A DNA stretch of 34,513 nt from Melioribacteraceae bacterium (GTDB lineage Bacteria; Bacteroidota; Ignavibacteria; Ignavibacteriales; Melioribacteraceae). Within the stretch, counting starts at the first letter, position 1; every line of letters starts with the position of its first letter. This document shows, in pieces, positions 8,699-15,553 of this stretch. A program made the translations under genes and the position numbers. The notes beneath the pieces were generated by a model, which was given only the letters and a program-made list of their open reading frames with translations, did not search any database and was not told where the DNA came from. The stretch lies in assembly GCA_015493615.1 (NCBI GenBank), contig WGCV01000028.1, positions 1 to 34,513 of the forward strand, given 5' to 3'.

Positions 8699-9375
8699 TT
8701 ATTATTAACGCTATCTACTATTTTAACAATGCCGTCAACTATCTCTGAAAGAGCTACAACTCGTCCGTATTGCAATCTCCACTGCAAAGCATTTGAGATT
8801 GTGAGATATCCTAACTTGGGAGGATTTTTTAATATTTCCGAAGCTAATCCTTCTAATGTTATTTCGTCGGCGGGAATATTTCTGTCGGAAAGATAACCTA
8901 TAATATCCTCTTTGTTTGCGCCGTCTCGGATCATTTGAATTAATCTGAATGTTGTAGTGTAATCCGCCGTCCTTTCTTTTCTAATAAAAGAACAACTTAT
9001 AAAATTCAAAAACGAACTCTCAGTATCATAAGAATCTTTTTTTTCATAAACAAAAACCAATAAGTTATAACCGAGCCCGTATATTTTTTGTTTCGGGTTC
9101 TTAAACGGGCTTGATGATTGAGGTTGTTTAATTGAAGTAACTTTTATATCTGTATTTATTTCGGAAGAAGGCAGATCAATTCCATGAGCGGAATTTCCAA
9201 CATCTACGACATAATGTTCATTTAGATAACTTTTAAATTTTTGTTCAATATAAGTGCCGACTGCTTTCCCGTCTGTAATTCCGAACAAATCTTTATTTTC
9301 ATATTTGGATTCCTGCTTACAGAAAATATCTGCCGCGCTTATTAATCTCTTTATGGTTAACTTTTCCTTACTCAT
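8695..9375 (-). CDS. Probable type II restriction endonuclease
   Basis: This 226-residue protein is likely the cleaving partner of the methyltransferase that follows it. The core GIDLP (65-69), TDIKVTS (75-81) fits a PD-(D/E)xK nuclease with D67, D76 and K78 as metal and catalytic residues, and E44 in TYIEQKF as a possible extra acidic ligand. The LGYNLLVFVYEK strand after it fits the same fold. I recall similar small proteins beside methyltransferases of this type, but cannot name a characterised enzyme. The ATG at 9375 has no clear Shine-Dalgarno sequence. No controller gene accompanies the pair. The nuclease call rests on motif and context. Confidence 0.72.
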   Translation of the reverse strand: MSKEKLTIKRLISAADIFCKQESKYENKDLFGITDGKAVGTYIEQKFKSYLNEHYVVDVGNSAHGIDLPSSEINTDIKVTSIKQPQSSSPFKNPKQKIYGLGYNLLVFVYEKKDSYDTESSFLNFISCSFIRKERTADYTTTFRLIQMIRDGANKEDIIGYLSDRNIPADEITLEGLASEILKNPPKLGYLTISNALQWRLQYGRVVALSEIVDGIVKIVDSVNNK

Positions 9376-9407
9376 ACTAATGCCGGATTGCTAAAAAAAT
9401 TTCAGAT

Positions 9408-9456
9408 AAAAAATAGTTCTCTCTTCCTTTTAACAAAAAAAAGAAGAGAGACTATT
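9408..9456 (-). terminator. Terminator after the YciO-family gene
   Basis: On the minus strand, AATAGTCTCTCTTC (9456-9443 approximately) pairs with GAAGAGAGAACTATT with one bulged base, and is followed by TTTTTT. It lies directly after the stop at 9462 and separates that gene from the restriction-modification pair. Confidence 0.8.
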
Positions 9457-9461
9457 GCTTC

Positions 9462-10073
9462 TCAATAAAAAATTGAAACGTCTCCAACGCCTTCTCTTAT
9501 TACTTCCGGAGCGTCTCCGCTTAAATCGACAATAGAGGAGGGCTTCCCTTCGAGCGGGCCCATCGCAAGCATCAAATCAACCTGATTGGCAAACACGCTT
9601 TTAATTTCGTTGTGATTTATATATGTCTCTCCCAGCCGGTTTGTAACGCTTGTGCTGAGAATCGGATGCCCTAATTCCTTAGCGAGAGTTATGGCAATGG
9701 GGTTATTCGGGATTCTGATCCCGACGGTTTTTCTTTTTGTCCACAATTTTTTAGGAACTTCCTTGGATGCAGGAAGAACAAACGTATAAGGACCGGGAAG
9801 CAGTTTCTTCATCGTCTTGTAGGCGTAATCGGAAACTTTTGCATACTTGGCAATATCTTTTAAGTCGGGACAAACAAAGCTGTACAACTTTGTGCTCGGT
9901 TCGTTCTTAATCATATAAATTCTTTCCAGAGCTTCACGGTTGTAAATATCACAGCCGAAACCGTAAATCGTGTCGGTGGGATAAATAATTACGCCCCCTT
10001 CTTTTAATACTTCAACCGCTTTATTGATATATCGTTGCTGAGGATTGTCGGGATGTAACTCATAATATTCCAT
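9462..10073 (-). CDS. yciO: YciO/YrdC/Sua5 family protein
   Basis: The fold is that of threonylcarbamoyl-AMP synthases, which make the precursor of the t6A base next to tRNA anticodons. The 203 residues match the YciO branch closely: HPDNPQQR near the N-terminus, GGVIIYPTDTIYGFGCDI (27-44), KRKTVGIRIPNNPI in the middle, LSTSVTNR, and the ending VREGVGDV. YciO proteins bind RNA and nucleotides but are not proven to replace TsaC everywhere, so the activity here is uncertain. The ATG follows CGGAG at 6 bases. It is divergent from the MFS gene with 55 bases between starts. No second YrdC-type gene is in the window. Confidence 0.88.
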   Translation of the reverse strand: MEYYELHPDNPQQRYINKAVEVLKEGGVIIYPTDTIYGFGCDIYNREALERIYMIKNEPSTKLYSFVCPDLKDIAKYAKVSDYAYKTMKKLLPGPYTFVLPASKEVPKKLWTKRKTVGIRIPNNPIAITLAKELGHPILSTSVTNRLGETYINHNEIKSVFANQVDLMLAMGPLEGKPSSIVDLSGDAPEVIREGVGDVSIFY

Positions 10074-10091
10074 ATTTACTCCGAAAAATTT

Positions 10092-10099
10092 TATATTTG
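10092..10099 (+). promoter_or_regulatory. Candidate Bacteroidota-type -7 box for the MFS gene
   Basis: TATATTTG matches TAnnTTTG, the -7 element of the Bacteroidota primary sigma factor, 30 bases before the ATG at 10129. No convincing upstream TTTG box at the usual distance was found, so this is a motif match only. Confidence 0.35.
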
Positions 10100-10128
10100 G
10101 TTTTTTATTAATGAGATAATATAAGAAA

Positions 10129-11283
10129 ATGAAAAGAAAGATACCAAAACAAGTTCTGATACTCGGGATGATCAGTTTCTTTACCGATTTTGCAAGCGAG
10201 ATGCTTTATCCGGTTGTCCCTTTGTTTTTAACTTCCGTGCTTGGCGCTTCAATGGCTGTAGTCGGCTTAATCGAAGGCGTGGCGGAGGTTACGGCAAGTT
10301 TGCTCAAAGGATATTTCGGCGCTCTTTCGGACAAGCTGCGCAAGCGCGCGGTTTTCGTAAAAATCGGGTACACGCTCTCGGCAATCGTGAAACCGCTCCC
10401 CGGCTTTTTCCCCTTTATCGGAACGGTGGTTACATCGCGGACTTTGGACAGAGTGGGAAAAGGGATTCGCACCGCGCCGCGCGACGCGCTCCTTGCGGCT
10501 AATGCCGATAAAACAAACCGCGGAGCAATTTTCGGATTTCACAGAAGTATGGATACGCTCGGAGCGGTAGTTGGTCCGCTGATTGCTCTGCTTGTTTTAT
10601 ATCTTTCAGGCGATAATTACAGACTTGTTTTTTACTTTGCGATAATTCCTTCTGTCGGAGCAATCTATTTTGCTTTCCGCGCTAAGGAAAGCGCTGCGGT
10701 TAAAGCGAAAACTAAAAAATATAATTTCGGCGAGTTCTGGAGAACCGCACCGCGAGCTTACAAAAAGCTGCTCGTTCTGATTGCCGTTTTTTCAATTGCA
10801 AACAGCAGCGATGTTTTTCTAATTTTGAAACTCAAATCAATTTCTTCCGATTTTACTGCAATTTTAGGTTATGTTTTTTTTAATGTTATTTATGCTCTCT
10901 TTTCCTATCCGGCGGGAATTCTTTCCGACAAATTCAGTAAACGGATAATTTTCGGAGCCGGTTTAATTATTTTTTCCCTTGTCTATGCGGGATTTTCTTT
11001 CGCAGACAATCTTGTTATTGTTTTTATTCTCTTTACGCTCTACGGTTTTTACTCGGCAGCTACCGATGGGATTTCAAAGGCGTGGATTTCCGATTTTGTT
11101 GAAGATGAAAACAGAGCGACTGCAATCGGACTGTACAACTCCGTTACCGGACTTGGGATTCTCGTCGGTTCTTCCCTCGCCGGCGTTATGTGGGACAGTT
11201 TCAGTTCCGCGGTCCCATTTACCTTCAGCGCGGTTGTCAGCTTTGTTATTGGAATAATTATTCTTACTGATAGAAAAGAATAA
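10129..11283 (+). CDS. Major facilitator superfamily transporter
   Basis: This is a 384-residue inner-membrane secondary transporter with about twelve hydrophobic helices. The loop between helices 2 and 3 (GYFGALSDKLRKRAVFVKIG, residues 61-80) is the MFS motif A, and GILSDKFSKRI near residue 262 is its second-half counterpart. DRVGKGIRTAPRDALLAA (110-127) is a conserved signature of a widespread uncharacterised branch of the family. The substrate is unknown, although drug or sugar export is a common guess for relatives. Length is normal. The start is the only in-frame ATG before helix 1 and has only a weak purine-rich AAGAAA upstream. It is divergent from the YciO gene, and a repeat-rich region follows. 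Confidence 0.88.
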   Translation: MKRKIPKQVLILGMISFFTDFASEMLYPVVPLFLTSVLGASMAVVGLIEGVAEVTASLLKGYFGALSDKLRKRAVFVKIGYTLSAIVKPLPGFFPFIGTVVTSRTLDRVGKGIRTAPRDALLAANADKTNRGAIFGFHRSMDTLGAVVGPLIALLVLYLSGDNYRLVFYFAIIPSVGAIYFAFRAKESAAVKAKTKKYNFGEFWRTAPRAYKKLLVLIAVFSIANSSDVFLILKLKSISSDFTAILGYVFFNVIYALFSYPAGILSDKFSKRIIFGAGLIIFSLVYAGFSFADNLVIVFILFTLYGFYSAATDGISKAWISDFVEDENRATAIGLYNSVTGLGILVGSSLAGVMWDSFSSAVPFTFSAVVSFVIGIIILTDRKE

Positions 11284-11295
11284 CGAGTAAGAAAT

Positions 11296-11690
11296 TATCC
11301 CGAAATTGTCATTAGAATTTTTTTACTCTGAAAATTTGAATAACAAAAAGATTTTGTAGCGTAGATTGCTTGCAATCTGCGAAAAAAACACACATAACGC
11401 TAAATTATTTCAGCCTATTGACAATCTTGGGATTATTGTATTGGAAAATAAAGTCCTTCACGTAAGAAGCGTGGGACAGATGGTTTTCGTAAGAAGTTGG
11501 ATGGAAGTAAAACGCAAGACGTAAGACGCGAGACGGAAAAAGACCCAATCCTAAAATTGTCATTCTGAATCCGCCAAGAGCGGGTGAAGAATCTCTGAAC
11601 TAAAATCTCAGCAAAAATATAGAACACGGATGACACAGATTTATTTGATTTACACGGATTTAACATAAACTTCTAAACCCATAAACGCCT
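11296..11690. repeat. Patchwork of dispersed repeat fragments in a gene-free gap
   Basis: The 465 bases between the MFS and antiporter genes hold no gene. They contain a CCCGAAATTGTCATT fragment near 11300 and a hairpin AGATTGC/GCAATCT (11363-11378). A CGTAAGACGCGAGACG-like direct repeat follows near 11519. At 11550-11601 there is a half copy of the element at 5668, with CTAAAATTGTCAT, a CCGC/GCGG hairpin and AATCTCTGAACT. ACACGGAT direct repeats lie at 11624 and 11652. None has a transposase. The short reading frame across 11433-11666 is made of these repeats. Confidence 0.6.
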
Positions 11691-11748
11691 AAACCCTTTG
11701 CGCCCCGTGACAGATTGCCGTAAAATGAAAAACTTACATTTTTGTTTA

Positions 11749-13590
11749 TTAATCTAAAACCCTTTCCCCTTTTAGATATAACGCCGCGAACATTCCGGAC
11801 AAAATTAACAGATATGAAATTATCACCGGAACGCCGAACGAAGTAAGAAGCGTTCCGAATAAAACCGAGAGCGTTCCCACAAAAATTGCATACGGCAACT
11901 GCGTCCGGACATGCTCGATATGATTACACCCCGAAGCAAGAGAACTTAAAATTGTTGTATCTGCAATCGGAGAACAATGATCGCCGAAAACCGAGCCTGC
12001 AAGCACCGACCCGACAACCGAATATAAAGTTACATTTATCATTTCCGGCGTAAGCCCTTCGAGTCCGCCCATGCGATAAGTAAGCGGAATTACAATCGGC
12101 ATTACAATCGCCATCGTCCCCCAACTTGTTCCCGTTGAAAAACTTGTTAATGCGCAAACGATGAAAACAAGCGACGAAAGGAAACGTATGTCAATGTTGC
12201 CGACAATCACCGAAATTAAATAATCCGCTGTGTGAAGCTCGGCAGTAATATTGCTTATTCCCCAAGCAAAGATTAAAATAACAACGGCGACAAGAAGCGA
12301 CTGAAGCCCTTTCATAAAGGCGTTCATAGCGTCGTTAAGCTTACGGAGTCTTTGAACCACAGTCATTGCCAAAGCTGTTACTACGGCAAGGAAACTCCCC
12401 CAAAGCAATGCGTAATATGAATTGGAATTGCTTATAATATCTTGCAGACCGTAATTTGTTACTCCCTGACTTTCAAGTGCATTCTTCCCCGTTACGATTA
12501 AGCCGACAATCGTTCCGATAAGGATAACCAGAATAGGAACAATAGCGTTGTACCAGCGCGCTCTTTCATGCTCGTAAGTTTCAATTCCGATAACCGCGCT
12601 TTCATCGTCAAACGATTCATCCTTTACGCCCTCCTTTCTTGCTTTCTTTTCGGCATTCAGCATCGGACCGAAATCACGCTTTGTGTAAGCATTCAGAAAA
12701 ACAAAAACAAGAGCGGCAATCGGATAAAACCTGTAGAGGATGCTCTGAATAAAAACATCGTACGCGGTAAGATTTGCGCCAACAATCTTTAGTCCGTCGC
12801 CGATTAAACCAAGTTCATAGCCAATCCAAGTGCTAATGACTACAAGGCTTGCAACCGGCGCAGCGGTGGAATCTACAATGTAAGCGAGTTTTTCCCTTGA
12901 AACTCTCAGCTTGTCTGTAATCGGGCGCATCATATTTCCCACAATAAGAGAGTTGGAATAATCATCAAAGAAAATTATTACTCCCATAAGCCAGCTTGCT
13001 ATCATTCCGCTGCGGGGAGTTTTTGCCCATTTTACAATTTTATTGGCAAGCCCCATTGTTCCGCCGTTAGCCGAAATTATACCGACCACGCCTCCGATAA
13101 GAAGAGTAAAAATAATAATCAGAATATGATCTCGGTTAACTAACACATTAATCAGAATTGTATCAACAACGCGGATGAAGGCTTCAAATATGTTAAAATT
13201 GTAGAGGAAAATCGCGCCGAGATATATTCCCGCGAAAAGGGAAATCAGAACTTCGCGAAAAATCAGAGAAAGAAGAATTGCAAGCAATGGCGGCAATATG
13301 CTCAGCCAGCCGGGAAGAACGCGAACTCTGGCGGATAATTTTCCGTCAACATAAACGGAAAACAATCCCGCTTCCGATACTGTTATTTCCCTATCTTTTG
13401 CGGAGATTAGCGTTTTTGTAAATATTACTTTTTCATCAGAATTTTTCACAACAATAGTATGCTTAACGGAATCTGTTTTAACAGGGAGATTAAATGAAAT
13501 GTTGGTAAGTTCAATCGTTTCGGGATGAGCGCTTTGCCCGAAAAGGAAAGCGGGGAAAATCAACAGGAGAAAAAGTATTTCTTTTTTCAC
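11749..13590 (-). CDS. NhaC-type Na+/H+ antiporter with N-terminal exported domain
   Basis: This is an inner-membrane ion/proton antiporter of the NhaC family (Na_H_antiporter domain). Of its 613 residues, the first 18 are a signal peptide (FLLLIFPAFLFG), 20-92 form a small beta-sandwich expected to face the periplasm, and the rest is a polytopic domain starting at PPLLAILLSLIF. Conserved NhaC segments are visible: IIFFDDYSNSLIVGN, VDSTAAPVASL, STGTSWGTMAIVMPI, and VFGDHCSPIADTTI. Most NhaC proteins are 450-500 residues and lack the leading domain. The start is GTG at 13590, chosen because MKKEILF begins the signal peptide; no Shine-Dalgarno sequence is evident. The gene is divergent from the SixA-like gene. 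The transported ion could also be coupled to malate/lactate exchange. Confidence 0.88.
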   Translation of the reverse strand: MKKEILFLLLIFPAFLFGQSAHPETIELTNISFNLPVKTDSVKHTIVVKNSDEKVIFTKTLISAKDREITVSEAGLFSVYVDGKLSARVRVLPGWLSILPPLLAILLSLIFREVLISLFAGIYLGAIFLYNFNIFEAFIRVVDTILINVLVNRDHILIIIFTLLIGGVVGIISANGGTMGLANKIVKWAKTPRSGMIASWLMGVIIFFDDYSNSLIVGNMMRPITDKLRVSREKLAYIVDSTAAPVASLVVISTWIGYELGLIGDGLKIVGANLTAYDVFIQSILYRFYPIAALVFVFLNAYTKRDFGPMLNAEKKARKEGVKDESFDDESAVIGIETYEHERARWYNAIVPILVILIGTIVGLIVTGKNALESQGVTNYGLQDIISNSNSYYALLWGSFLAVVTALAMTVVQRLRKLNDAMNAFMKGLQSLLVAVVILIFAWGISNITAELHTADYLISVIVGNIDIRFLSSLVFIVCALTSFSTGTSWGTMAIVMPIVIPLTYRMGGLEGLTPEMINVTLYSVVGSVLAGSVFGDHCSPIADTTILSSLASGCNHIEHVRTQLPYAIFVGTLSVLFGTLLTSFGVPVIISYLLILSGMFAALYLKGERVLD

Positions 13591-13663
13591 AAAATTTGCT
13601 TACTTATATTTCTTCAAAAAAAATTTAATATAATTTATTTTACCCAAAGAAAAAAGAGACTCA

Positions 13664-14128
13664 ATGAATATATACATTGTCAGACATACAATTGCCGCCT
13701 CGGCGGGAAACGAATACGAAAGCGCAATAACCGAAGAAGGGAAAAAGATTTTCAATTTTAACTTAAAATGCTGGTCAGCTGTAAGTCCCCATTTGGATAT
13801 GGTTGTAAGCTCGCCTGTTCCTCGCGCATTTCAAACAGCGAAAATGATTCATGAACATTTTGACACGCCCTACGATGTGATTGTAGAATCGGGATTAGCG
13901 CCCGGCGCGGATTCGGAGCTGATAGCCGCATTAGCAAATTCGTTGGACAAGCGCGATATAGCTTTCGTCGGTCATCTTCCGGATGTCGCTTATCATGTTT
14001 CAAACTTTATTTCGATGTCGGGAGCAAACGCGGTTTTTCTTCCGGGAAATATTGCAAAAATTTCTTTTGAGGGCGAGGTAAGATTAAGGACGGGCTTTCT
14101 GGAATTTCTAATCGGCTCAAAAAAATAA
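13664..14128 (+). CDS. sixA: SixA-like histidine phosphatase
   Basis: This 154-residue cytoplasmic phosphatase belongs to the two-histidine (phosphoglycerate mutase) clan. RHT at residues 7-9 carries the nucleophilic histidine, VVSSPVPRAFQTAKMI (47-62) holds the second arginine region, and GHLPDV near 105 supplies the second histidine. The short length and lack of a large insert fit SixA, which in E. coli removes phosphate from histidine on phosphotransfer proteins. The target here is unknown. The usual RHG is RHT, as in some SixA proteins. The ATG follows AAAGAGA. The stop codon ends just before the 3' end of the oppositely oriented signal recognition particle RNA gene, so the two genes converge. 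Confidence 0.82.
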   Translation: MNIYIVRHTIAASAGNEYESAITEEGKKIFNFNLKCWSAVSPHLDMVVSSPVPRAFQTAKMIHEHFDTPYDVIVESGLAPGADSELIAALANSLDKRDIAFVGHLPDVAYHVSNFISMSGANAVFLPGNIAKISFEGEVRLRTGFLEFLIGSKK

Positions 14129-14129
14129 A

Positions 14130-14219
14130 TCGGAGAACGAACCACCCGAACCGTCCGCTTACCACTGCTTCCTTCCGGACCTGATGGAGTTGGGCGTCGA
14201 TCCGTCAGTCCGTCTCCGA
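14130..14219 (-). ncRNA. ffs: Signal recognition particle RNA (4.5S type)
   Basis: On the minus strand the sequence contains CAGGTCCGGAAGGAAGCAG (around 14183-14165), the GGAA tetraloop and symmetric loop of domain IV that binds Ffh, which is near-invariant across bacteria. The ends TCGGAGA and TCTCCGA pair perfectly, closing a single long hairpin of about 90 nt, the size of the short bacterial form without an Alu domain. It acts in co-translational targeting of membrane proteins with Ffh and FtsY. Confidence 0.95.
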
Positions 14220-14243
14220 AAATAATTCAAAATTTGAGTTGTT

Positions 14244-14272
14244 AATATAGAAAAATTTTAAAACACTGTTTA
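14244..14272 (-). promoter_or_regulatory. Candidate promoter of the SRP RNA gene
   Basis: On the minus strand, TAAACA (14272-14267) and TATATT (14249-14244) are separated by exactly 17 bases, close to the sigma-70 pattern. Transcription would begin near 14237, leaving a leader of about 18 nt to be trimmed from the RNA, as in other 4.5S RNAs. Confidence 0.45.
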
Positions 14273-14286
14273 CAGATTTTTAACTT

Positions 14287-14315
14287 TTGCTTTTTTCGCA
14301 TCTGCAGATTATATT
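14287..14315 (+). promoter_or_regulatory. Candidate promoter of the unassigned RNA gene
   Basis: TTGCTT (14287-14292) and TATATT (14310-14315) are 17 bases apart, with five of six matches in the -10 box. The predicted start near 14322 falls just before the outermost helix of the folded RNA, which makes the promoter and RNA calls support each other. It is back to back with the SRP RNA promoter. Confidence 0.5.
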
Positions 14316-14320
14316 TGAAA

Positions 14321-14485
14321 CACCGACTCCGGCGTGTTCCCGCGGACGTAACGTCGGACGGCCCCCGCAAGGCGCGGGACTTGAAAAATTCGGGGGCAAT
14401 TTACGAGTTTACGGTGTTCCGGCGGACTATACCGTAAACCGTCCGGAAGCAGGCGCCGGACTGGATAACGCTTCCGGCTTTTTAT
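14321..14485 (+). ncRNA. Structured non-coding RNA, family not recognised
   Basis: A G/C-rich island of about 160 bases sits in A/T-rich flanks. Complementary segments give a consistent fold. P1 is TCCGGCG (14328-14334) with CGCCGGA (14454-14460). P2 is CGGACGG (14355-14361) with CCGTCCG (14439-14445). P2 encloses hairpin P3, CCCCCG (14362-14367) with CGGGGG (14391-14396), and hairpin P4, TTTACGGT (14408-14415) with ACCGTAAA (14431-14438). P3 stacks directly after the 5' strand of P2, and P4 abuts its 3' strand, as in a three-way junction. A large asymmetric bubble lies between P1 and P2. A promoter precedes it and a terminator ends it. The open frame through it encodes no plausible protein. 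A divergent 6S RNA is one possibility; RNase P and tmRNA are excluded by size and motifs. Confidence 0.6.
14443..14485 (+). terminator. Terminator of the unassigned RNA
   Basis: CCGGAAGC (14443-14450) pairs with GCTTCCGG (14470-14477) and is followed by CTTTTTATTT. The 5' arm overlaps the 3' strand of helix P2, so the terminator and the mature fold exclude each other during transcription. Confidence 0.7.
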
Positions 14486-14589
14486 TTAAAAAAATAGACA
14501 AATAAAAATGTGCAAATTCACAAATCGGCGGTTAGAACAGGTTAAAACTCAATTCCGGTATATTTTAGATTTTACGAAAGAAAAATAAC

Positions 14590-15504
14590 TTATTCCGAAA
14601 TCTTGTTTTTTTCACGAACAATAAAAAAACCGTCGCTCCCTTTCCTTTGATAAAGAGGCATTAAGATATATCCGCTATACGGACTTGTAATTCTCAAATT
14701 GTTTTGAATAGCCAAGAATTCCGATTTATGTATTGGCTTGAAATTAAAATAACCTTTATTCATACGAAAATTATAATAATTTTCTAGCTTGTGGCGATAA
14801 ATCAATTCCAAATGATGCGGATAATCATTCGAAATTTCTTTTAATAATTCTCTCCCTTTCTTCACTTTTTCCAATTCCGGCGAAATAAATCCGGCATATG
14901 CCAAGCTATGCCAGATACCGGCTTCCAAAGTTCTGCTCGCTTTTGCCGTGTTATGTGTTCCGCCTTCAAAAACAAGCGAGGTCATACCTTTATTCCCGAA
15001 AAAAGAAAGCGCCGTTCCAGGCAAAGTGTCGGAAAGTTTCTCAATAAAAGGAATACCGAACGATTGGGCAAAAGACACGCTTCGAGGGTTTGATGCGGGA
15101 ATACAAAAAACTCCGCTTTTTGCCGAGAATGTGTGTAAATCCAAGAAAAGGCAGTTATCGAAATTATTTTGACAAATTTCATCGGCAATCAAATTATAAA
15201 GTTCTTTTAATTGAATAATATCCGGCGAAGACTCATCTTCGGAAAAAAGATTTTCATCCGTCCACAAACGGTTTAAATCTTTTTCGACAAATCTTTCGTT
15301 AAGTTCGAGGGCGGGTAAGTTCCCTTTCAAGAAAAAGACTTTACCTTTTTGAAAAAGTGAATTTTTTTTCAGTTCCGGCAGAACATTTAATATGGCGTCT
15401 ATCCCGCCTTTCTCGTTCCCGTGAATTCCGCCTATGATAATAAATTTTTTATCTTCGTTATCACCGATTATATCAATAATGTGGCGCGTGTATTCGGCTT
15501 TCAT
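14590..15504 (-). CDS. Aspartoacylase/succinylglutamate desuccinylase family zinc hydrolase
   Basis: This 304-residue metal-dependent deacylase belongs to the AstE/ASPA branch of the M14 carboxypeptidase clan and cleaves N-acyl or amide bonds on small amino-acid derivatives. Zinc ligands are H28 and E31 in GGIHGNEKGG and H124 in LDLHTFSA. DLNRLW (76-81) matches the substrate-binding Asn-Arg pair, and E180 in VFEGGTH is the expected catalytic acid. The C-terminal 80 residues form the small beta domain of the family. It starts 49 bases after the stop of the CBS-GCS2 ligase gene on the same strand, which suggests one transcript. The substrate is not aspartate-specific by any residue I can see, and may be the product of that ligase. 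Confidence 0.85.
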   Translation of the reverse strand: MKAEYTRHIIDIIGDNEDKKFIIIGGIHGNEKGGIDAILNVLPELKKNSLFQKGKVFFLKGNLPALELNERFVEKDLNRLWTDENLFSEDESSPDIIQLKELYNLIADEICQNNFDNCLFLDLHTFSAKSGVFCIPASNPRSVSFAQSFGIPFIEKLSDTLPGTALSFFGNKGMTSLVFEGGTHNTAKASRTLEAGIWHSLAYAGFISPELEKVKKGRELLKEISNDYPHHLELIYRHKLENYYNFRMNKGYFNFKPIHKSEFLAIQNNLRITSPYSGYILMPLYQRKGSDGFFIVREKNKISE

Positions 15505-15553
15505 ATCTTATAATAATATCCAAACTTTTTGATATGCAAAACTAATCAATAAA

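Noticed and set aside
10206-10542. Antisense frames within the MFS gene
   Set aside because: They are shadow frames of a clearly coding gene, with no independent start signal or domain.
11433-11666. 77-codon minus-strand frame in the MFS-antiporter gap
   Set aside because: It is built from dispersed repeat fragments and has no ribosome site or recognisable domain.
14287-14505. 72-codon plus-strand frame across the G/C-rich island
   Set aside because: Its residues show no protein-like pattern, and the same bases form a consistent set of RNA helices with a promoter and terminator; it also begins inside the promoter.
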